Origin: JALYLC01 sp035696365
GTDB lineage: Bacteria > Actinomycetota > Thermoleophilia > Gaiellales > JALYLC01
Assembly (NCBI GenBank): GCA_035696365.1
Contig: DASRQS010000038.1
Coordinates: forward strand, 1-20,113
Length of the DNA: 20,113 nt
Direction of reading: 5' to 3'
Part shown: positions 7,812-14,232 of the stretch, one piece after another
How the letters are laid out: every line of letters starts with the position of its first letter
Position numbering within the stretch: position 1 is the stretch's first letter
Translations under genes and position numbers: made by a program
The notes under the pieces: model-generated
Seen by the model: the letters and a program-made list of their open reading frames with translations, nothing else
Databases searched by the model: none
What the model was told of the DNA's origin: nothing

Positions 7812-8547
7812 GCGACCCGGGCGTGGTCAGCAGCTCGCCTGTCTCCAGCCAGGTCTTCAGGCCAGAGAGGATCATCGGCCAGCCGCCGTAGATCTGGTCG
7901 TTTCCTCCCTCGCGTAGCTGGTCGTGCGTGACCATGAGACGACAGGAGTCCTCGCCGATGGGCTCGATCTCCCACGTGACGCGCGAGGTGCCCTCGCTCT
8001 TGACGTCCTCGCTCCAGAGCGCGCGCATGCTCTGAACGAGCCGCCGCGGACGATCGACCTCGAGGTTCTCGCCCTCTCCGAGCAGCCCGCCCGGGTGGCT
8101 CATCTCGTAGCTCGAGCCGGGCGTCCAGTCGGAGCTGATGCGCGCGCCGAAGTTGTACTTGCTCCTGATCTCCGGGTCGGTGATGGCCTCCCAGAGCCGC
8201 TCCGGGCTCGTGCGGATGTAGATCTCGAATACCTTCTCCACGGGGGTCTCCAGTCGTTGCTTGATGTCGCTCAGCGCAGCCGTCCAGGGCTCCGCGTACT
8301 TGCTCACCCACCGGTCGTGGACGAGCCGGATCGGGACGGGGTTCAGGAAGTGCAGCTTCTCGCGCCCCTGTCGCTTGATCACGACGAGGCCGGCCTCCTC
8401 GAGCAGCTTCAGGTGCTTCATCACGCCGAAGCGCGACATCGCGAAGCCCTGGGCGAGCGTGCCCGTCGTCTGCCCGTCCTGCCGGAAGAGCTCGTCGAGC
8501 AGGGCCCGGCGAGTCGGGTCCGCGAGGGCGTTGAACACCGCGTCCAT
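7798..8547 (-). CDS. ArsR-family regulator fused to SRPBCC/AHSA1 domain
   Basis: A 249-aa two-domain protein. Residues 1-90 form an ArsR-like winged helix: FNALADPTRRALLDEL at the N-terminus, the recognition region MSRFGVMKHLKLLEEAGLV, and a wing at KRQGREKLHFLN. Residues ~105-245 are an SRPBCC/AHSA1 fold (EIYIRTSPERLWEAITDPE, then a strand-rich body and the C-terminal helix GGWPMILSGLKTWLE), a hydrophobic-ligand pocket. Such fusions are one-component regulators in which the SRPBCC domain probably senses a small molecule. The ATG at 8547 starts exactly at the ArsR domain. An upstream in-frame GTG at 8577 would put coding sequence through the operator and is rejected. The perfect palindrome 13 bp upstream indicates autoregulation. 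No metal-binding Cys box is seen, so arsenic sensing is unlikely. Confidence 0.88.
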   Translation of the reverse strand: MDAVFNALADPTRRALLDELFRQDGQTTGTLAQGFAMSRFGVMKHLKLLEEAGLVVIKRQGREKLHFLNPVPIRLVHDRWVSKYAEPWTAALSDIKQRLETPVEKVFEIYIRTSPERLWEAITDPEIRSKYNFGARISSDWTPGSSYEMSHPGGLLGEGENLEVDRPRRLVQSMRALWSEDVKSEGTSRVTWEIEPIGEDSCRLMVTHDQLREGGNDQIYGGWPMILSGLKTWLETGELLTTPGSLMYA

Positions 8548-8559
8548 GCCTGGAACAAT

Positions 8560-8579
8560 ATGTGACCTTTTGGTCACAT
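8560..8579. promoter_or_regulatory. Palindromic operator of the ArsR-SRPBCC gene
   Basis: ATGTGACC-TTTT-GGTCACAT is a perfect inverted repeat with 8-bp arms and a 4-bp AT spacer, a typical dimeric winged-helix site. It starts 12 bp upstream of the ATG at 8547, where bound repressor would block transcription of its own gene. It also lies about 20 bp beyond the 3' end of the diesterase gene, so that gene's promoter is not near it. Binding by the adjacent regulator is inferred from position and symmetry. Confidence 0.75.
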
Positions 8580-8597
8580 GTCAAGCAATTGGCGCGT

Positions 8598-9251
8598 TCA
8601 GAGCACGGCGAGGGCGACGTCTGGCACGTCGGTGATGAGCGCGTCGACGCCGAGCTTGGCGAGTCGCCGCAGCTCGTCCGCATCGTTGACGGTCCAGGCG
8701 CGAACCGCCAGCCCGAGCGCCCGGGCGCGCTTGACGAGGGCGCGATCCACAAGCCTCCAGTCCGGGTGGAGAGCCTCATGGCCGGCTCGAGCAGCTTCGC
8801 TCAAGGCCGCGCCGAGCTCCTGCTCCTGCTCGACGACGAGCGCCGTTGGAATGTCGGGCCGAAGTGCCCGCATCGTCCGAAGCGCAACCGGATCGAACGA
8901 CGAAGCGAGCAAGCGATCGTGCCGGTTGCGCCGGCGCAAGTAGGAGCAGAGCGTCGTGGCGGCGGCCTCGGGAATATCGCCATCGGTCTTGAGCTCGATG
9001 TCGACGAGCCCGCCAGAGCTCGCATTCAGCGCAACGGCAAGACTCGGCAACGGCGGCTTGCTGAGACCGCGCACCGGCGTCCCGTCGAGCACGAGGTCGT
9101 GATGAACGACGAGCGCCCCCCGCATGGCCCGCCGCACATCGAGCTCGACGCCATCGGCCCCCAAGGCCAAAGCAAGCAGGAACGCCTCCGGAGTGTTCTC
9201 CCGAGCCGCCCGCGAAGCGCCCCGATGGGCAAGTACGAGCGGCCGTCGCAC
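8598..9251 (-). CDS. Glycerophosphodiester phosphodiesterase (GDPD)
   Basis: A 217-aa TIM-barrel enzyme that hydrolyses glycerophosphodiesters to sn-glycerol 3-phosphate and an alcohol. Catalytic and metal residues are visible: AHRGAS near residue 9, ENTPEAF, GVELDVRR with its Glu-x-Asp pair, HHDLVLDG supplying the acid/base His, DIELK with the third metal-binding Glu, and the C-terminal AWTVND and ALITDVPD strands. Absence of a signal peptide suggests a cytoplasmic enzyme. I chose the GTG at 9251 because it lies directly before LVLAHRG. An ATG at 9293 would add 14 residues without family resemblance. It is transcribed toward the ArsR-type gene, with 18 bp between its stop and the operator. 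Confidence 0.88.
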   Translation of the reverse strand: MRRPLVLAHRGASRAARENTPEAFLLALALGADGVELDVRRAMRGALVVHHDLVLDGTPVRGLSKPPLPSLAVALNASSGGLVDIELKTDGDIPEAAATTLCSYLRRRNRHDRLLASSFDPVALRTMRALRPDIPTALVVEQEQELGAALSEAARAGHEALHPDWRLVDRALVKRARALGLAVRAWTVNDADELRRLAKLGVDALITDVPDVALAVL

Positions 9252-9339
9252 GTGTCCCAGGCTAATGAGCCAATCGGACCCCCTGGGGCCCATCCGGGGC
9301 ATATCCGGTGAACAACCAGTGCGGGCTGACGAGCCCACA

Positions 9340-9407
9340 CAACAACGGGGTCTGGCGCGCAACGCTGGGGTCTGACCCCAGCGTTGCGGGCCTGTTCCAA
9401 GCGTTGC
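9340..9407 (+). repeat. Left REP-like palindromic repeat (inverted partner of 10228-10296)
   Basis: Holds a perfect 31-nt palindrome (9358-9388; arms of 15 nt around a single T), built from CAACGCTGGGGTC and its complement. A partial unit CAACAACGGGGTCTGG precedes it and a GCGTTGC half-unit follows. The whole block aligns with the reverse complement of 10228-10296 with only a few mismatches and one indel by eye. Position beside a RAYT gene identifies it as a REP/BIME-type element, the expected substrate of that transposase. A small hairpin GGGCT-gacg-AGCCC (9323-9336) lies just outside it. Confidence 0.8.
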
Positions 9408-9472
9408 AAGTTGACGCAATGCCGGCGCACGGTGGGGAGACCCTCCACGGTGATGTCTGCGAACTTCGACCC

Positions 9473-10198
9473 GTGGCTAGACCTCTGAGGCGGGACTACC
9501 CGGGCGCCACGCACCACGTGTTCATTCGGGGCGTGGCGAGATCCGTGGTCGCTGTGGATAGCGCTGACTACGAACGCGCGCTCACGCTGCTCGAGCGAGT
9601 GGTGTCTCGCTTCGAGATCCAGTGCCACGCCTGGTGCTATCTCCCGAATCACTCGCACCTGCTGGTCACCTCACCGCTTGGGAACTTGTCGCGAGCAATG
9701 CACTGGCTCGGGACATGCACCGCTCAATCGTTCAATCGACGCCATGAGCGCTCCGGTCATCTCTATCAAGGACGCTTTGGATCGAGGCTCGTCGAGGAGG
9801 ATGAGTACCTCCTCGAGCTCGCCCGCTATCTGCCTCTGAATCCCGTACGAGCAGGGCTGTGCGAAACGCCCGAAGCCTGGCCCTGGTCGAGCTACGGCGC
9901 CACCGCGGGCCTGCGACGGCTGCCGTCGTTCCTCGAGACGGGAGACCTTCTAACGCGCTTCGGGTCATCCGAGGCCTACGTAGCCTGGGTCGCGGACGGC
10001 GTCCTTTCGACCTTTTTCGACGAACACGGGGCGCCGCGGCCTTCTGAACCTCCTTCACTGGCACTGCTCCTACCCGAAGATTCCGACCGGTTCATCGCAG
10101 CCGCGCATTTCCGGCACGGCCACAGCATGGCTGCGATCGCGCGGCATCTCGGCGTGGACAAGTCGCAGATCAGCCGGCGCCTGGCGAAACTCGCGTAG
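9473..10198 (+). CDS. REP-associated tyrosine transposase (RAYT, Y1/HUH)
   Basis: A 241-aa single-strand-specific transposase of the Y1 HUH superfamily (COG1943). The metal-binding HUH motif is His60-Ser-His62 in LPNHSHLLV, with Ser in the middle position, where a hydrophobic residue is more usual. The likely nucleophile is Tyr119 in ARYLPLNPVRAGL. GHLYQGRF (95-102) is another family block. A C-terminal helix-turn-helix (MAAIARHLGVDKSQISRRL) is the extension seen in many RAYTs. GTG at 9473 (V-ARPLRRDYPG) matches the normal N-terminus; the longer frame from 9308 would read through the REP repeat. RAYTs are usually single-copy domesticated enzymes that process flanking REP palindromes, and here both flanks carry them. 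It appears intact. Confidence 0.9.
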   Translation: MARPLRRDYPGATHHVFIRGVARSVVAVDSADYERALTLLERVVSRFEIQCHAWCYLPNHSHLLVTSPLGNLSRAMHWLGTCTAQSFNRRHERSGHLYQGRFGSRLVEEDEYLLELARYLPLNPVRAGLCETPEAWPWSSYGATAGLRRLPSFLETGDLLTRFGSSEAYVAWVADGVLSTFFDEHGAPRPSEPPSLALLLPEDSDRFIAAAHFRHGHSMAAIARHLGVDKSQISRRLAKLA

Positions 10199-10227
10199 GC
10201 GCACTGCGGCGCGTTTGGAAACGGTCC

Positions 10228-10296
10228 GCAACGCCCGGGGTCAGTCCCGCAACGCTGGGGTCAGACCCCCGCGTTGCGGGCCAGACCCCGATGTTG
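10228..10296 (-). repeat. Right REP-like palindromic repeat (inverted partner of 9340-9407)
   Basis: Contains an imperfect palindrome at 10246-10280: 17-nt arms around A10263 with one mismatch, core CAACGCTGGGGTC-a-GACCCC. An outer partial unit GGGTCTGG/CCAGACCC follows, and a further half-unit GCAACGCCCGGGGTCAG lies on the gene side. On the reverse strand the order of units equals that of the left block, so the two blocks frame the transposase as long imperfect inverted repeats. A short GGGTC-c-GACCC hairpin (10303-10313) lies just outside. Confidence 0.8.
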
Positions 10297-10330
10297 CGCT
10301 GCGGGTCCGACCCGGTTTCCGCGACAGGCA

Positions 10331-10993
10331 TTAGTGGATTGGGATGATCCCTAGCGTCGTGGCCAGGAGGGGTGCCATCAGGAGGAGGTCCGAGATGGGG
10401 ATATGCACTCCGGCGAGGTCTTCTACGCCGCGGAAGCCTGTGAGGTCGCAGGCGCGGATTTCGCTGCGTTCCCATTCGGCTTTGGAGAAGTCGGCTCCTG
10501 TGAGGTTGCAGTCGTCGAGCAGCACCGAGCGCAGTTCTGCTCCGGAGGCGTCGACTTCGGCGAGCGAGCACGCGTGGAACTCCGTGCGGCTGAAGCTGCA
10601 CATGAACAGCGACGCGAGATCGAATTGGCAATCGGTCAGGACGACGTCACGGAATGAGCCGACGAGCGTGGCTCCGATGAAGCGGCTCTCGCGCAGCGAG
10701 GAGCTCACGACCTCGATCGATTCGAGGCGCGTGTTCGCGAGGTCGAGCAAGCGCGCGTTGCAGTCGATCACGCGCAGCGACCTGTGCGGAGCAGCGAGCG
10801 ACAGGCCGGCGAGGTCGCATTCGTAGAACGCGAGGCTTTGCAGGCCGGAGACGTCCGTAGGGAGAGCTTCGACCGTCACGCCCTCCCACTTCGCCACGCC
10901 GTCGACGATGTCGGGTAGCCCCGCGGGTGGCAGGGGATCACGACCGGTCGGCAGCGAGCGCGGCTCTAGTCGGTGCTTTCCGGCATTCGGCAT
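10331..10993 (-). CDS. Pentapeptide-repeat protein
   Basis: A 220-aa protein whose central part (about residues 50-190) follows a degenerate A(D/N)LxX pentapeptide periodicity: CDLAGLSLA, ARLLDLANTRLE, FIGATLVGSFRD, CNLTGADFSKAEW. This should build a right-handed quadrilateral beta-helix. Such proteins have no common catalytic function; some mimic DNA, others act as scaffolds. The C-terminal ~20 residues (PISDLLLMAPLLATTLG) are hydrophobic and could cap the helix or touch a membrane or partner. ATG at 10993 lies 2 nt after the GMC oxidoreductase stop, so it is almost certainly cotranscribed and perhaps translationally coupled. The coupling suggests, without proving, a role with the oxidoreductase. 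Downstream lies the RAYT repeat cluster. Confidence 0.8.
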   Translation of the reverse strand: MPNAGKHRLEPRSLPTGRDPLPPAGLPDIVDGVAKWEGVTVEALPTDVSGLQSLAFYECDLAGLSLAAPHRSLRVIDCNARLLDLANTRLESIEVVSSSLRESRFIGATLVGSFRDVVLTDCQFDLASLFMCSFSRTEFHACSLAEVDASGAELRSVLLDDCNLTGADFSKAEWERSEIRACDLTGFRGVEDLAGVHIPISDLLLMAPLLATTLGIIPIH

Positions 10994-10995
10994 GC

Positions 10996-12516
10996 CTACC
11001 GCGAGCGCACCAGGTCGGCGGCCTTCTCGCCCACCATGAACGTGCCGACCACCGGGTTCACCGTCGGCATCGACGGGAAGATCGACCCGTCCGCGATCGA
11101 GAGGCCCTCCAGGCCGCGGACGCGCAGAGACGGATCGACCACCGCCAGGTCATCACCCTCGGCACCCATGCGGCAGGTGCCGGACGGGTGGTAGACGGTG
11201 TGGTGGACGGCGCGGCCGTACTCGCTCAGGGCGCTGTCGCTCGTGATCTCGGGGCCCGGCGCGATCTCCCGCTCGATCCAGTCGGCGAACGGGCCCGTCG
11301 CGGCGACCTCGCGGGCGATCTTGAGCCCGTCGACGATCGTCTGCTCGTCGTAGTTCTCGGCGTCCGTGAAGTACTGGAAGTCCAGCGCCGGCCGGATCTC
11401 GGGATTGCGCGAGAGCAGGAACAGGCGACCGGCCGAGTGCGAGCGCGGGATGTTCGGCGTCATGCAGATGCACCAGCGATCCTCCGGCACCTCGTAGCCG
11501 AGCCGCTCCGTGTTGAACGTGAACGGCAGCTGATAGGTGTGGTACATCAGGTCGGGCCGTTCGTCGTTGCCGAGGCGGTTCACGAACAGGGCGCAGTCGG
11601 CATCCATCGCGCCCTCGGGCCCCATCGGCCGCTTGAGCTTCCAGATGATGATCGACTCGGGATGGTCGATCAGGTTCTCGCCGACGCCGGGGAGATCGTG
11701 CAGGACGTCGATCCCCAGATGCTCGAGCTGCATGCGCGGGCCGATGCCGGAGAGGAGCAGCAGGCGCGGCGTGTCGACGGACCCACACGCCACGACGATC
11801 TCACGCCGCGCGCCCACGCGATCGACGCGCCCTCCCTCGCGCTGCACGTGCACGGCGACGGCCCGCTTGCCCGACAGTTCGAGCCGCACCGCGCGCGACT
11901 CTGTCTGCACGGTCAGGTTGGGGCGATCGAGGATCGGATGCAGGTACATCACGCTGGAGGAGGAGCGGACGCCGGTCGCACCGTCGTACCCGACGTCGAG
12001 GAAGCCGGCGCCGTCACGGAAGGGCGCCGCGTTCCAGTCGGTGCCCTCGTCGACGCCGAGGGCGGAACCGCAGGCTGCGATCCAGTCGTAGAGGATCGCG
12101 TTGCGATCCTTCTCGGCCACGATCGAGTGCGGCCCCGGGATGCGGCCGTAGTACTGCTCCATCGTGTCGGGCCCCCAGCCGGTCGCGCCGGCGTCGACCC
12201 AGTCCTGCCAGTCGCCGGGGAACGGCTTGAACCAGATCATCGTGTTGTGCGAGGAGCAGCCGCCCAGCACCTTCGCCCGCGAGTGCACGATGTGCGCGTT
12301 CCCGCGCGGTTGCAGCGTCGTGCGATACGCCAGGTCGAGCGGCCCCTCGAGCAGGCCGAGCCAGCGGCGGATCTGCAGCACGTCGTCGTTGCCGACGTCG
12401 GTCGGCCCCCACTCCAGGAGGCAGACGCTGACGGACGGATCCTCGGAGAGGCGCGCGGCCACCACGGCTCCGGCGCTGCCGCCGCCAACCACCACGTAGT
12501 CGAACTCGTCCGCCAT
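10996..12516 (-). CDS. GMC family oxidoreductase (choline-dehydrogenase-like)
   Basis: A 506-aa FAD enzyme of normal GMC length, oxidising an alcohol to the aldehyde. The N-terminal dinucleotide fold is DYVVVGGGSAGAVVAARL (residues 5-22). The first GMC signature is RAKVLGGCSSHN, with the family's usual GG and HN elements, and GSVDTPRLLLLSGIG is the second signature. The catalytic pair is His443 in YHPSGTCRMG and Asn487 in TVNPVVG, 44 residues apart as in choline oxidase. Substrate is not predictable: choline, glucose, aromatic alcohols and others share this scaffold. There is no Tat signal, so it is cytoplasmic. ATG at 12516 has a strong GAGGAGG eight bases upstream. It heads a two-gene unit with the pentapeptide protein. 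The upstream gap (12517-12803) holds a hairpin and no convincing gene. Confidence 0.9.
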   Translation of the reverse strand: MADEFDYVVVGGGSAGAVVAARLSEDPSVSVCLLEWGPTDVGNDDVLQIRRWLGLLEGPLDLAYRTTLQPRGNAHIVHSRAKVLGGCSSHNTMIWFKPFPGDWQDWVDAGATGWGPDTMEQYYGRIPGPHSIVAEKDRNAILYDWIAACGSALGVDEGTDWNAAPFRDGAGFLDVGYDGATGVRSSSSVMYLHPILDRPNLTVQTESRAVRLELSGKRAVAVHVQREGGRVDRVGARREIVVACGSVDTPRLLLLSGIGPRMQLEHLGIDVLHDLPGVGENLIDHPESIIIWKLKRPMGPEGAMDADCALFVNRLGNDERPDLMYHTYQLPFTFNTERLGYEVPEDRWCICMTPNIPRSHSAGRLFLLSRNPEIRPALDFQYFTDAENYDEQTIVDGLKIAREVAATGPFADWIEREIAPGPEITSDSALSEYGRAVHHTVYHPSGTCRMGAEGDDLAVVDPSLRVRGLEGLSIADGSIFPSMPTVNPVVGTFMVGEKAADLVRSR

Positions 12517-12742
12517 GCCAGCCTCCTCGGGGTCGCTGGCGACTATACGCCGCACCCACGCGACGCCCGCGAGATCACCTCGCGGGATGAGAGCGCCTAC
12601 GCAGGGTCGTCCTGCCGGACGGCGACGGGGAGCGAGGCTGGAGGAGAAGCGTCGCGAGCCCGCACTGGATGGAGAACGCGGTGCCGGACCGCATCGCCAA
12701 GGAGCTCGACCTCATGCTCAGGAAGCTCAAGAGCGCCTGATC

Positions 12743-12795
12743 CGCTGCACGCTCGGTGCACCCGGCGGCGAGGCCGGATGCACCGAGCGGCAGCG
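12743..12795. terminator. Long two-part hairpin downstream of the acyl-CoA-dehydrogenase-like gene
   Basis: Inner stem: GCTCGGTGCA (12751-12760) pairs perfectly with TGCACCGAGC (12779-12788), continues across one mismatch with CCGGC/GCCGG, and closes on a 6-nt loop. Outer stem: CGCTGC (12743-12748) pairs with GCAGCG (12790-12795). It sits 8 bp past the stop of the leftward gene at 12804. It has no T-run, so terminator function rests on position and strength. A protein-binding or processing site is an alternative. Confidence 0.55.
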
Positions 12796-12803
12796 TACGT
12801 AGA

Positions 12804-14192
12804 TCAGCCCGCGCCGTTGCCGCCGGCCTCGGCCAGCAGGCGCTCGGCCAGCTCCTTCTTCTGCTCGGGCGTGAACTTCTTGAGCTCGTTGTCGACCGCG
12901 CGCTGGTTGATGACCTGGTTCCAGTAGTCGAGCGACTCCATGCCGAGCAAGGCGGTCTTGCCGACGAACTGCCGCAGCACCTCGTTGGTCGGGCCCATCA
13001 CCCAGCCGGCCTTGCCGTCGCGCAGGTAGCGCTCGAGCTGCAGCGGCTGCTTCTTGTAGCCGGTGCCGCCGCAGCAGTGCAGCATCTTGTCCACCACGTG
13101 GGCGACGTTCTTGGCCGCCTCGAACTTGATCTGCCACTGCCAGTGCAGGTAGTTACCGCGCGCGAGCTCCCCGACTGCGGGGTTCTTCTGCGCGCCGTCG
13201 GTCACGTTGTCGCAGGCCTGCGCGACCGAGAGGCACATCAGGCGCCGCGCATTCGTGTCCATGATCGCCTCGCCGACGGCGTCCTGGATCGTCGGGTAGT
13301 CGGCCACGCGCAGCCCGACGTCCTTGTGGGTCTTGCGCGTCGTGTGGCGCACGGCGATGTCGATCGCGCCCAGCGCGATGCCGTTCCAGACGCCCGAGGA
13401 GCCGATCAGGAAGTACGGGTCGACAGCCTCGTCGTTGGAGTTCGCGCCGTCGCCGACGGGGCCGACGAGCTGCTCTTCCGGCACGAAGCCCCAGTCGCAC
13501 AGGAGCGTGCCGGACTGGTTGCCGCGCAGGCCCATCGCGTCCCACTCCTGCGGCTCGGCGACGATCTGGTCCTTGTCGATCACGAACACCGAGAGGTTGG
13601 AGTAGTCGCCGTTGTAGTCGGGCGAGGTCGTCTGGCAGACGTAGAAGTCGGCGAAGCCGGCCGACGTCGTCCAGGAGGCCTTCTTGAGCACCTCGTAGCC
13701 ACCGTCGACCTTGCGCGCGCCGGAGGCGATCGGGTACCAGAAGTGCGAGCCCGTCTCGGGATCCGAGTACGAGAGCGTGCCGATGAAGCCGTCCTTGACC
13801 TTCTTCAGGTACTTGTCGATCAGATACGGCGTCGCGCGCAGCTTGAGCGCCTCGACCGCGCCGATGTGCATCACATAACACATGGCGCACGAGGCGTCGC
13901 CATAGCGGGCGAGCGTCTCGGTCACGACGTTGTACATCACGTGGTTCTGGGCGAGGCCGCCCCACTCCTTCGGCAGCAGCAGGCCGAGGAAGCCGTCGGG
14001 CGCGAGCGCCTCGAGGGAGATGCGCGGGAACGTGAGCGTCGCGTCGTTCTCGGCGGCGCGCGGCCGGATCTCCTTCTCGCAGATCTCGATGAGGCGCTCG
14101 CGCAGCGCCTTCTGCTCGTCGGTCAGGAGCCAGTCGGGCTCGAAGAGCTCACGATCAAGGCCGTTCATGTGCGACTCGGTCACTGCTGCCAT
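12804..14192 (-). CDS. Acyl-CoA dehydrogenase-fold flavoprotein without the canonical catalytic Glu
   Basis: A 462-aa protein with the whole ACAD architecture: an N-terminal helical domain (LLTDEQKALRERLIEICEKEIRP), a middle beta-domain with the FAD-contact block TLSYSDPETGSHFWYP and KKASWTTSAGFADFYV, and a C-terminal helical bundle ending with RYLRDGKAGWVMGPTNEVLRQ. In ordinary family members the last block reads RDAKIYQIYEGTNEIQ. Here Gly400 stands where the base Glu should be, and the alternative isovaleryl-CoA-dehydrogenase-type site appears as Ser by eye alignment. It may therefore be an ACAD-fold monooxygenase, nitroalkane-oxidase-like or another flavoenzyme rather than an acyl-CoA dehydrogenase. 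ATG at 14192 follows GAGGGCG. It lies 40 bp after the GAF/PucR regulator, so it is probably cotranscribed and under its control, and it is back to back with the glutamine synthetase operon. Confidence 0.85.
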   Translation of the reverse strand: MAAVTESHMNGLDRELFEPDWLLTDEQKALRERLIEICEKEIRPRAAENDATLTFPRISLEALAPDGFLGLLLPKEWGGLAQNHVMYNVVTETLARYGDASCAMCYVMHIGAVEALKLRATPYLIDKYLKKVKDGFIGTLSYSDPETGSHFWYPIASGARKVDGGYEVLKKASWTTSAGFADFYVCQTTSPDYNGDYSNLSVFVIDKDQIVAEPQEWDAMGLRGNQSGTLLCDWGFVPEEQLVGPVGDGANSNDEAVDPYFLIGSSGVWNGIALGAIDIAVRHTTRKTHKDVGLRVADYPTIQDAVGEAIMDTNARRLMCLSVAQACDNVTDGAQKNPAVGELARGNYLHWQWQIKFEAAKNVAHVVDKMLHCCGGTGYKKQPLQLERYLRDGKAGWVMGPTNEVLRQFVGKTALLGMESLDYWNQVINQRAVDNELKKFTPEQKKELAERLLAEAGGNGAG

Positions 14193-14232
14193 GTGGTTCG
14201 CCCTCGCCTCCTCGTGCTGCGATTCTCGGAAA

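Noticed and set aside
8548..8577. Ten-residue upstream extension of the ArsR-SRPBCC protein (GTG at 8577)
   Set aside because: It would translate the operator palindrome, and the ArsR domain begins exactly at the ATG at 8547.
9308..9472. N-terminal extension of the transposase from the GTG at 9308
   Set aside because: It runs through the REP palindrome, and family members start at the PLRRDYPGATHH region.
9340..10296. CRISPR array suggested by recurrent CAACG/GGGGTC units
   Set aside because: Only a few units, palindromic, in opposite orientations and without regular spacers, next to a RAYT gene: REP elements explain them.
10927..12927. 666-aa rightward open frame opposite the GMC gene
   Set aside because: Antisense shadow; the opposite strand carries full GMC signatures with the catalytic His-Asn pair.
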